DNA of 23,959 nucleotides, taken from positions 1-23,959 of the IMG/VR virus record IMGVR_UViG_3300045135_000838; one strand, given 5' to 3'. Positions 19,126 to 23,959 of the stretch are shown in pieces. Made by a program: the position numbers and the translations under genes. Source of the DNA: a virus. The first letter of the stretch is position 1. Every line of letters begins with the position of its first letter. The notes beneath the pieces were generated by a model. It ran no database searches. It saw nothing but the letters and a program-made list of their open reading frames with translations, and was not told the DNA's origin.

Positions 19126-19348
19126 GTTTGAACAGTACTTCATTGAGGTTACAGAAAAGACCGACAAGTTATATTATAACTATATCGGCATTAACCGAAA
19201 GGAATTCCCTAAATGGGAAGGCTGGAAAATCATAAACAAGTATAAAGAAGATGGTATAGATATTAAGGACATTCAGGACGAACGTCTAGATATACTCGTT
19301 AAGAACTTCTATTATCTTAAATACTTATCTACTCAAACTCGTGATTAA
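19124..19348 (+). CDS. 74-residue protein with TTG start, possible muramidase-domain fragment
   Basis: The start is TTG at 19124 with AAGGA 9 nt upstream; no ATG exists at this end. The protein is soluble and rich in Lys, Tyr and Ile. The order YIGINRKEFPKWEGWKII, then GIDIKDI, then LVKNFYYLKYL is reminiscent of the middle of GH108-type phage muramidases, where a Gly-Ile-Ser motif, a dI.dl segment and a final Tyr-Trp-like helix occur. The catalytic Glu-Gly-Gly of those enzymes is missing, so activity is unlikely and the match may be chance. The last 20 bases overlap the end of the convergent terminase gene. Translation appears to be controlled by the hairpin at 19071-19120. Confidence 0.6.
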   Translation: MFEQYFIEVTEKTDKLYYNYIGINRKEFPKWEGWKIINKYKEDGIDIKDIQDERLDILVKNFYYLKYLSTQTRD

Positions 19349-21149
19349 TAACATGACCATTCCAAGTCTCTTGTCTCTGGGATGGCATATATTCCTCATC
19401 AGCTCCATCATCGAAACTCCCGATAGTCAATAATTCTCCGAACTCTACTTTCTCTGATTCTTCTAAATCATCTGATTCGTACAAGTTCTTAATTAGTACT
19501 CTCATATCTTCGAAGTTTTTACTATTAGTAAATGGTACAAACGTCAATGCTAATGACATAATCATATCATCATGAGCACCATCATCTGCTTGGAATTTAT
19601 TATTAATTAGAATAAATTGATAGAACTCATTAATAGTCGACTTATCATTAATTTCTAATTTATCGTTCTCTATAAACAATTTCAATGTCTGCAGAATCTG
19701 TTTGCGAGACTTCGGAGTAGTCCTAAACCCAGGATACCTCTTTTTACGATTCCTTCCTACGTCTTTATCATAATGTAAGTTCTCGTACTCATAATCATTT
19801 CTCATCTGATCTGCGATAGACTGACCAGCACCTTCATTATTCTCAATAATTAAATAAGGATTGTAATAGAACTCACACCACTCATTCAAGAACTCAGGCA
19901 TCAATAGATAATCAATCTGTAACTGTGCTGTTGCAACCTGTTTAAATCTGAACTCTGTTACATCAATAATCTGTACAGCAAATGCATCCTGCCCATCCTT
20001 AGCTGGATCGACATTCATAATATACTTATGACCTGGCTCTGGATAATGATATATCTTAAGCTTACCATCCCTAATCTCATGAATCTCACCATGCTTCATT
20101 TCTGAAAGTTTATTAGCAGAAATCAGCGTATGACTCGAACCCATGAACTCATTAGCATAGTTCTGATTAAAGTAGATCAATCCGTGTTTATCAATAATCT
20201 TCTTCTGGAATTCTTCTGGTTTCATTTTAGTTCCATCAGGATTATAACGTGGTACATCTCTCCAATCAACCTCGAAAATATTCATACCATTAATCTCTTC
20301 TCGAGCACCCTTGACCATCTGATAAAAATGGTTCATACCATTAGCAGTACTAAGAATAATATTCTTTTTCCAAGCTAGACCAGATTGAGAAGGGAAGATA
20401 GAATCAGCAAATTCTTCCCATACTGTACTACGAATAAACGCACATTCATCAACAACTAGGATTGCAATAGTGTAACCACGAAACGCGTCAGAGTTAGGAA
20501 CATCAGTTAGGATACGCATCTTGGATTCGTTTTCAATTGAACCCTTGTTCCATACGTTAATACCTTGTTGCATCCATACAGGAAGCTCAATTAATATGTT
20601 CTTAGTGTTAGCAAGGAATTCTCGAGCCTGAGCACCTTTGTTACCTACAATACCAATATTAAGATCTTTACCAAAATTAAACTTATGAGCTAAGTAAATA
20701 GCAGTACTAATTGACTTACCAGACTGACGACCCATCAAACCAATATTGTCCTCGTTTTCATCTGGTATAATAGCATCAAGAAAATCTGTTTGGTACGAAC
20801 GTAAATCAGGAAAGTTCACACCTTTTGGCGTCTTAATTTTGATATAGTTATCTTTAAAGTAATGAATGTCCTGAGCACATTTTGTGAGCTCTTCAATATG
20901 TATAGGGTGAAGATTTATTTTAGTAAAAGATTTCTTTAGACGTCTATTACCGTTGAATGATATACGGTTAGAATATGAGTCTAGATAGTACTGTTCATTG
21001 TCTTTTTCTAGATCTAGAATATCTAAGGCAAGTTGTTTTCCTTCGTTTCCATGAGCTCTTAATGCTTCTAGTAGTTCAGAAGTGATCTCATGTTTATTTG
21101 ACTTCAGGTACTCAATGGTATCATCGTCAAAAATTTTTTTCAAGGACAT
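19329..21149 (-). CDS. 17: Large terminase subunit gp17 (DNA packaging ATPase/nuclease)
   Basis: A 606-residue protein, almost the length of T4 gp17 (610). ATPase domain: the Q-motif region (SYQTDFLDAI), Walker A GRQSGKS (140-146), Walker B ILVVDECAF with D234 and E235 (T4 D255, E256), and coupling motif STANG (267-271). Nuclease domain: Asp381 in NVDPAKDGQDAF, Glu436 in LIIENNEG, and the pair Asp527-Asp528 in GAHDDMIMSLAL. These fit the RNase H-like triad of T4 (D401, E458, D542). It packages concatemeric DNA into proheads and cuts it. It is the only minus-strand gene here, convergent with the TTG-start gene and divergent from the deoxyribosyltransferase. The small terminase gp16, upstream of gene 17 in T4, is not adjacent. 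Confidence 0.95.
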   Translation of the reverse strand: MSLKKIFDDDTIEYLKSNKHEITSELLEALRAHGNEGKQLALDILDLEKDNEQYYLDSYSNRISFNGNRRLKKSFTKINLHPIHIEELTKCAQDIHYFKDNYIKIKTPKGVNFPDLRSYQTDFLDAIIPDENEDNIGLMGRQSGKSISTAIYLAHKFNFGKDLNIGIVGNKGAQAREFLANTKNILIELPVWMQQGINVWNKGSIENESKMRILTDVPNSDAFRGYTIAILVVDECAFIRSTVWEEFADSIFPSQSGLAWKKNIILSTANGMNHFYQMVKGAREEINGMNIFEVDWRDVPRYNPDGTKMKPEEFQKKIIDKHGLIYFNQNYANEFMGSSHTLISANKLSEMKHGEIHEIRDGKLKIYHYPEPGHKYIMNVDPAKDGQDAFAVQIIDVTEFRFKQVATAQLQIDYLLMPEFLNEWCEFYYNPYLIIENNEGAGQSIADQMRNDYEYENLHYDKDVGRNRKKRYPGFRTTPKSRKQILQTLKLFIENDKLEINDKSTINEFYQFILINNKFQADDGAHDDMIMSLALTFVPFTNSKNFEDMRVLIKNLYESDDLEESEKVEFGELLTIGSFDDGADEEYMPSQRQETWNGHVINHEFE

Positions 21150-21163
21150 TCAGTTTCTTCCTT

Positions 21164-21189
21164 CTTTTTAAATAGAAATAAATTATAAT
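21164..21189 (+). promoter_or_regulatory. Putative middle promoter for the deoxyribosyltransferase unit
   Basis: CTTTTTAAAT (21164-21173), exactly 10 nt, TATAAT (21184-21189). This copy is not preceded by a terminator, so its poly-T box is not explained by termination. Start of transcription is expected near 21196, shortly before the ribosome site TTAGGAGAG. Confidence 0.65.
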
Positions 21190-21200
21190 ACTATTTATTA
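21182..21200 (-). promoter_or_regulatory. Divergent promoter elements for gp17
   Basis: Read on the minus strand, TAATAAATA (21200-21192) is a 7 of 8 match to the late box. TATAAT (21187-21182) overlaps the plus-strand -10 because the shared core TATTATAATA is nearly symmetrical. Both are 30-50 nt upstream of the gp17 start. A ribosome site (GAAGGAAG) follows on that strand. Confidence 0.45.
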
Positions 21201-21213
21201 ATTAGGAGAGAAT

Positions 21214-21627
21214 ATGAAAATCTATCTAAGCGGTAATATGACGCCCTCGGCAGATTACTATGAAAAATGGACATCAATGTTCAGCGATTATCTTGAGAAG
21301 TTTGACACGCCGTATAAATGTTCTATATCTAAATTAAAAGATCCAACAGATGGCAAGTTTATTGTTCATCACGATTTAGCTCGATTGAAGCGTTGTGATA
21401 TTCTGGTGGCTAATCTTTCGGTAACAGACACAAGTCATCATTTGACTGGTGCTATTGTCGAGATCTATGAAGCTTATAAGCAGAATAAACCTGTATATGT
21501 TTATTACAGTACAGAGAATCCACGTTCTGAACAAGCTGGTAGTTCTTGGATTCAGCAATTTGTTACTCGAGAATTTAACGATATAATTGAACTTTTTGAC
21601 TTTTTAATACATGAGGAGAATGTATAA
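21214..21627 (+). CDS. Nucleoside 2-deoxyribosyltransferase-like protein
   Basis: A 137-residue Rossmann-like protein. It starts MKIYLSGNM, the typical first strand of the nucleoside 2-deoxyribosyltransferase family. It has DLARLKRCDILVANLS (54-69) with the conserved Asp before the strand, and GAIVEIYEAYKQNKPVYVY (79-97) in which Glu83 occupies the place of the family nucleophile. These enzymes exchange the base on deoxyribonucleosides or hydrolyse deoxynucleoside 5'-monophosphates. In a phage this would recycle host nucleotides or process modified bases. It begins a unit with its own putative middle promoter, which matches a role in nucleotide supply. The stop overlaps the next start (TAATG). 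Confidence 0.75.
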   Translation: MKIYLSGNMTPSADYYEKWTSMFSDYLEKFDTPYKCSISKLKDPTDGKFIVHHDLARLKRCDILVANLSVTDTSHHLTGAIVEIYEAYKQNKPVYVYYSTENPRSEQAGSSWIQQFVTREFNDIIELFDFLIHEENV

Positions 21628-21950
21628 TGAACCAGGAATTCCGTGACTTTTTAGCAGCTGAGTATAATAAACTTACTGCAAAAGAACAGAAGGCAGCTGA
21701 TGCTCTAGCTGATGAAGAAAAGAGTACTCGACAGAAAGGAGCCCAAAAAGCTGCTGTAACTCGAGCACAAAGATCATTTATGGACATGTTAAAAACTAAA
21801 GTAAATGATACTAATGCTCCTGAAGAGGAACAAACTCAGGATGACGAAAATACTGAGATCGAAACTCCAGAAACTCCAGAAACCGATACAGAAGTAGAGA
21901 CTCCTGAAACTCCTGAAGCTTCTGAAGAACCAGAAACAAGAGAGGAATAA
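21627..21950 (+). CDS. Acidic-tailed small protein
   Basis: A 107-residue frame starting in a TAATG overlap with the previous gene. The N-terminal 60 residues form a charged helix (LAAEYNKLTAKEQKAADALA, then an Arg/Lys-rich stretch). The C-terminal 45 residues are a disordered tail of Glu, Thr and Pro in repeated ETPE units, with matching DNA repeats (GAAACTCCAGAAACTCCAG and GAGACTCCTGAAACTCCTG). No Cys or Trp is present. Such tails often mediate electrostatic contacts or mimic nucleic acid. I do not recognise a family. It ends 1 nt before the next gene. Confidence 0.7.
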   Translation: MNQEFRDFLAAEYNKLTAKEQKAADALADEEKSTRQKGAQKAAVTRAQRSFMDMLKTKVNDTNAPEEEQTQDDENTEIETPETPETDTEVETPETPEASEEPETREE

Positions 21951-22277
21951 ATGATGTATACCCCAGATGGTTGGATGCTTGTAAAAATCAATGGTGATGA
22001 CCCACACTATAGAATCTTCGGTTCTTGGGCTGGTGGATATGTTGATGGTGATTCTTGGAGAATGAATTCAGGTATTACCGACTGTAAAAAAGAAGGAGAT
22101 ACTTTCGAATTCTATGGTTACAGTGGGTCTGTTTATATTGTTCATAAAAATACCTATGGCAAATTAACAATGCACAACTGGGGTATGCTTAAAAAATATT
22201 GTGATAATTCAGCAGGGACTATGGAGATTGTTGAAGAAATGCCCCAGGACCTTGAAAATTTTGATTGGATTATTTAA
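21951..22277 (+). CDS. Conserved phage protein of unknown function
   Basis: A 108-residue frame starting at ATG 21951 (a second ATG follows immediately and may be used). The protein is rich in aromatics and Gly. Conserved-looking blocks are MYTPDGWMLVKI, FGSWAGGYVDGDSWRMNSGI and YGYSGSVYIVHKNTYG. I recall this block order from hypothetical proteins in a wide range of tailed phages of unrelated hosts, which implies a general role that is still unassigned. No catalytic motif or membrane segment can be pointed out. It is the last gene before an early promoter. Confidence 0.8.
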   Translation: MMYTPDGWMLVKINGDDPHYRIFGSWAGGYVDGDSWRMNSGITDCKKEGDTFEFYGYSGSVYIVHKNTYGKLTMHNWGMLKKYCDNSAGTMEIVEEMPQDLENFDWII

Positions 22278-22315
22278 AAAAGTTAAAAAAATTTACAAAG
22301 AACTGAAAAAAAGTG

Positions 22316-22343
22316 TTTACTTTTGCTATAGTTATGTTAGAAT
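22316..22343 (+). promoter_or_regulatory. Early sigma70-type promoter
   Basis: TTTACT (22316-22321), 16 nt, TAGAAT (22338-22343), with several A-tracts upstream (22276-22311) like an UP element. Same AAAGTGTTTAC and TAGAATGG words as at the other early promoters. Drives the genes from 22368. Confidence 0.75.
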
Positions 22344-22367
22344 GGTTACATCAAATGGAGGATACAA

Positions 22368-22583
22368 ATGAAAAATCTAGTTAAAAATTTCATCGGTTCT
22401 GTTCTAAGTGTAGCTATTCTTTTTGTAGCTTTTGACTATGTTCTGACCGGCTCAGATGTAATGGTTTCACACAGTACAGGTGCTTGTGTTTCTGTAGAGA
22501 ACTACGATGGTATTCTTTTCAAAGCTGGTGAGTATAACTGTGAGAATCTACCACCTAAGTATACACATATCTGGGTTAAATAA
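22368..22583 (+). CDS. Small membrane-anchored phage protein
   Basis: A 71-residue frame behind AATGGAGG. Residues 9-27 are a hydrophobic helix after two Lys, either a membrane anchor or an uncleaved signal. The exported part has VSHSTGACVSVENYDG, then YNCENLPPKYTHIWVK, with two Cys that could form a disulphide. From memory, the C-terminal part (Cys, VENY, CENLP, and a final W-V) resembles a short domain found in many phages, both with and without the anchor. Early expression and probable periplasmic exposure suggest an envelope role. Function unknown. Confidence 0.75.
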   Translation: MKNLVKNFIGSVLSVAILFVAFDYVLTGSDVMVSHSTGACVSVENYDGILFKAGEYNCENLPPKYTHIWVK

Positions 22584-22613
22584 ATATCAGAAATTATTTA
22601 AGGAGATAAATTT

Positions 22614-22829
22614 ATGTCACGTACTATTACAAACAAATTGCTAGAAATGGTCGAAAATGAGATTCTGGATCGAGATGTTTTGATTACAGCATGTTTGAAA
22701 TATATGTCTGAAGCTGAAGTTCAGGATATGGCTGAATTAAATGATTTTCTAGAACATTCAGAAGTTGATTTAGAAGATTTTAGTGAAGCCGATTATTATG
22801 GCTTCGAAGATGAAGATGAGAATTATTAA
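22614..22829 (+). CDS. Small acidic phage protein
   Basis: A 71-residue frame behind TTAAGGAGA. The first 45 residues are helical (ITNKLLEMVENEILDRDVLI, then ACLKYMSEAEVQDMAELND) and the tail is almost entirely Asp, Glu and Tyr. The first part resembles short acidic proteins that I recall in several T4-like and other phages. No known function. It lies in the early operon started at 22316 and precedes the next gene by 16 nt. Confidence 0.7.
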   Translation: MSRTITNKLLEMVENEILDRDVLITACLKYMSEAEVQDMAELNDFLEHSEVDLEDFSEADYYGFEDEDENY

Positions 22830-22845
22830 ATAGGGATGTTGTATA

Positions 22846-23067
22846 ATGACAACTATGCTACTTGACTTTAAAAAAGAAATTAAATGGCAGGAAGAACGTA
22901 TACACGATGTATTCGTAAGTATGCAAGAACTTCTGGATAATGCTCCAGATAATCCAGAGGATTTCAAAAAGGAAATGGAAGAAATTCTGACGCAAGGTAA
23001 CCACCGTTTTATGGATATGGTTTCATTTGCAGAAGCAGCTCATAGACAAATTTTCGGAGATAAGTAA
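22846..23067 (+). CDS. Small helical protein, unknown function
   Basis: A 73-residue frame, start ATG 22846 with AGGGA about 9 nt upstream; an internal ATG at 22855 would give 70 residues. The protein is helical, with DFKKEIKWQEERIHDVF and NPEDFKKEMEEIL. It has no Cys and no membrane segment. A TATAAT with a good upstream box overlaps the first start codon, so a transcript from there would favour the second ATG. It ends in TAATG with the next gene. Family not recognised. Confidence 0.65.
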   Translation: MTTMLLDFKKEIKWQEERIHDVFVSMQELLDNAPDNPEDFKKEMEEILTQGNHRFMDMVSFAEAAHRQIFGDK

Positions 23068-23603
23068 TGAATATTTTCTACCTTCACAAAGATCCAGTTA
23101 AATGTGCAGAGATGATGCATGACAAACATGTAGTTAAAATGATCCTCGAAACAGCACAACTATTGTGTACAGCACATCGTATTTTGGATGGCGAAATGTA
23201 TGTTGGTCGTACAGAAAACACAGGTCGTAAAGTGAAGCGCTGGAAAATGAATGACGAATTCATGGAATCTAAGCTGTATAAAGCAACACATGTCAATCAC
23301 CCATCAGCCATTTGGGCACGTCAGTCTAACAATAACTACAAATGGTTATATCAACATTTCGTAGGTTTATGTCAAGAATATACTTACCGTTATGGTAAAA
23401 CACACATGTGTGAAGATAAACTCATAATTGCATTGGCTATCCCACCTAAAAATATCCCAATTAATTTCCTATCAGAGATGCCACAAGCTATGCCAGATGA
23501 GTACAAACGTGTTAACCCAGTAGATGGTTACCGTGCTTATTACATTGGCGAAAAAGTCCAGCAGTCAAAATGGACTAAACGTTCTGTACCTGAATGGATA
23601 TAA
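23067..23603 (+). CDS. Conserved phage protein (MNIFYLxKDP family), unknown function
   Basis: A 178-residue frame coupled by TAATG to the previous gene. Its start, MNIFYLHKDPVKCAEMMHDKH, followed by VVKMILETAQLLCTAHRILDG, is a pattern I recall from hypothetical proteins in T4-like and other tailed phages. Further blocks are THVNHPSAIWARQSNNNYKWL and a C-terminal VDGYRAYYIGEKVQ with Lys-Trp. The conserved His, Lys, Asp and Trp residues look like an enzymatic or nucleic-acid-binding site, but the activity is not known to me. It closes the early operon; the late box at 23599 overlaps its stop. Confidence 0.8.
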   Translation: MNIFYLHKDPVKCAEMMHDKHVVKMILETAQLLCTAHRILDGEMYVGRTENTGRKVKRWKMNDEFMESKLYKATHVNHPSAIWARQSNNNYKWLYQHFVGLCQEYTYRYGKTHMCEDKLIIALAIPPKNIPINFLSEMPQAMPDEYKRVNPVDGYRAYYIGEKVQQSKWTKRSVPEWI

Positions 23604-23606
23604 ATA
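23599..23606 (+). promoter_or_regulatory. T4-type late promoter for hsp20
   Basis: Perfect TATAAATA across the stop codon of the preceding gene, 75 nt before the hsp20 start, a longer leader than at the other late boxes. The leader is folded (next entry). Confidence 0.65.
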
Positions 23607-23611
23607 AATTT

Positions 23612-23651
23612 GTACTATCGAGATGATGGTACTTAACCGGGCGAGTTGCCC
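23612..23651 (+). promoter_or_regulatory. Two tandem hairpins in the hsp20 leader
   Basis: GTACTATC (23612-23619) pairs with GATGGTAC (23625-23632), one wobble, loop GAGAT. Then GGGC (23639-23642) pairs with GCCC (23648-23651), loop GAGTT. The first begins at the expected late start site. The ribosome site AAGGAG (23660-23665) lies outside both stems. No T-tract follows, so this is not a terminator. Confidence 0.55.
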
Positions 23652-23673
23652 ATAACAATAAGGAGATAACGAG

Positions 23674-23959
23674 ATGTTATTAAATACACTTACACAAAAA
23701 GACCTAGATTGGTTCTTTAGAACACCACACGACGATAAGGTTCTTCGATACCCATTAACTAATTTGGGTGTTAATGAAGAAACTAATGAACTTCTAGTTG
23801 AAGTTGCCGTAGCTGGTTTTAAGAAGGAAGAAATTGAGCTAGAGATTAAAGGTAATCGAATTATTATCCGAGGTCAACCTAGCGATTCTGAACTCGACAC
23901 TCGTTGGTTACAACGTAATATTAGTCGTAGTCCTTTCGAAAGAACTATTGTACTTCATG
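23674..23959 (+). CDS. Small heat-shock protein Hsp20 (partial, runs off the window)
   Basis: The first 95 codons of an alpha-crystallin-type chaperone, start ATG behind AAGGAGATAACGAG. After a short N-terminal arm (about 25 residues, FFRTPHDDK) the alpha-crystallin domain begins: YPLTNLGVNEETNELLVEVAV, then AGFKKEEIELEIKGNRIIIRG, the standard strand pattern of the family, and RSPFERTIVL in the place of the sHSP F.R...LP segment. Hsp20 genes are a known feature of marine T4-like phages. There they are thought to guard folding of virion proteins, and the late promoter upstream agrees. The C-terminal I-x-I motif lies beyond the window. Confidence 0.9.
   Translation, partial: MLLNTLTQKDLDWFFRTPHDDKVLRYPLTNLGVNEETNELLVEVAVAGFKKEEIELEIKGNRIIIRGQPSDSELDTRWLQRNISRSPFERTIVLH

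Noticed and set aside
18969-19235. 88-residue frame across the 18425 end and the hairpin
   Set aside because: It runs out of frame through two real genes and the inverted repeat, with no ribosome site.
23612-23665. ROSE or fourU RNA thermometer before hsp20
   Set aside because: Neither hairpin pairs with the AAGGAG ribosome site and no run of four U opposite it is present.

Overview
The window is a compact, AT-rich stretch of a lytic T4-like (tailed, contractile-tail type) phage genome. Homologues of T4 gp44, gp62 (probable), gp43, gp41 and gp17 are recognisable, along with perfect T4-type late promoter boxes (TATAAATA) and sigma70-type early promoters. I see no host genes, tRNAs, insertion sequences or CRISPR arrays. 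The accessory cargo (ClpP, thioredoxin, Hsp20, MazG, MoxR-type ATPase, SleB-type hydrolase, DHH phosphoesterase) resembles that of environmental T4-like phages of Gram-negative bacteria. The spanin pair also implies an outer-membrane host. The exact host cannot be read from the sequence.

Layout. 1-1412: end of an unknown gene, then an early operon of a small membrane protein, a basic protein, a secreted SleB-type hydrolase and an acidic protein. 1430-2809: an early or middle unit with a MoxR-type AAA ATPase. 2805-4240: a late unit with thioredoxin, a small protein and an overlapping i-spanin/o-spanin pair, closed by a terminator. 4235-4986: a middle unit with a 43-residue basic protein and a full ClpP protease. 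4982-7411: a late unit of three proteins carrying T4-style capsid-targeting sequences and prohead-protease sites, closed by a strong terminator. 7347-11027: MazG-like protein, methyltransferase-like protein, clamp loader gp44, a membrane protein and an AAA ATPase. 11022-13916: DNA polymerase gp43 split into two genes around a 68-residue zinc-finger ORF. 13955-14597: an early conserved gene and a structured intergenic stretch. 14551-17911: probable gp62, DHH phosphoesterase, zinc-ribbon protein, membrane protein and gp41 helicase. 17970-19348: an unknown gene, a late acidic/basic head-protein precursor and a small TTG-start gene behind an RBS-masking hairpin. 19329-21149: large terminase gp17, the only minus-strand gene. 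21164-23959: nucleoside deoxyribosyltransferase-like protein, small conserved phage proteins and the start of an Hsp20 chaperone.

Most genes abut or overlap by ATGA or TAATG, so they form translationally coupled operons. Three promoter classes can be read by eye. Early: TTTAC(A/T), 16-18 nt, TAGAAT or TATAAT. Probable middle: a box close to CTTTTTAAA(T/C) exactly 10 nt upstream of TATAAT. Late: TATAAATA. The putative middle box occupies the position of the T4 MotA box but has a different sequence. At three sites it is fused to the T-tract of the preceding terminator. It lies in front of gp43, gp62, gp41, ClpP and the deoxyribosyltransferase, while TATAAATA lies in front of the lysis genes, head-precursor genes and Hsp20. 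The most notable observations are this promoter class, the split polymerase, the polyprotein-like internal head proteins and the RBS-masking hairpin at 19071-19120.
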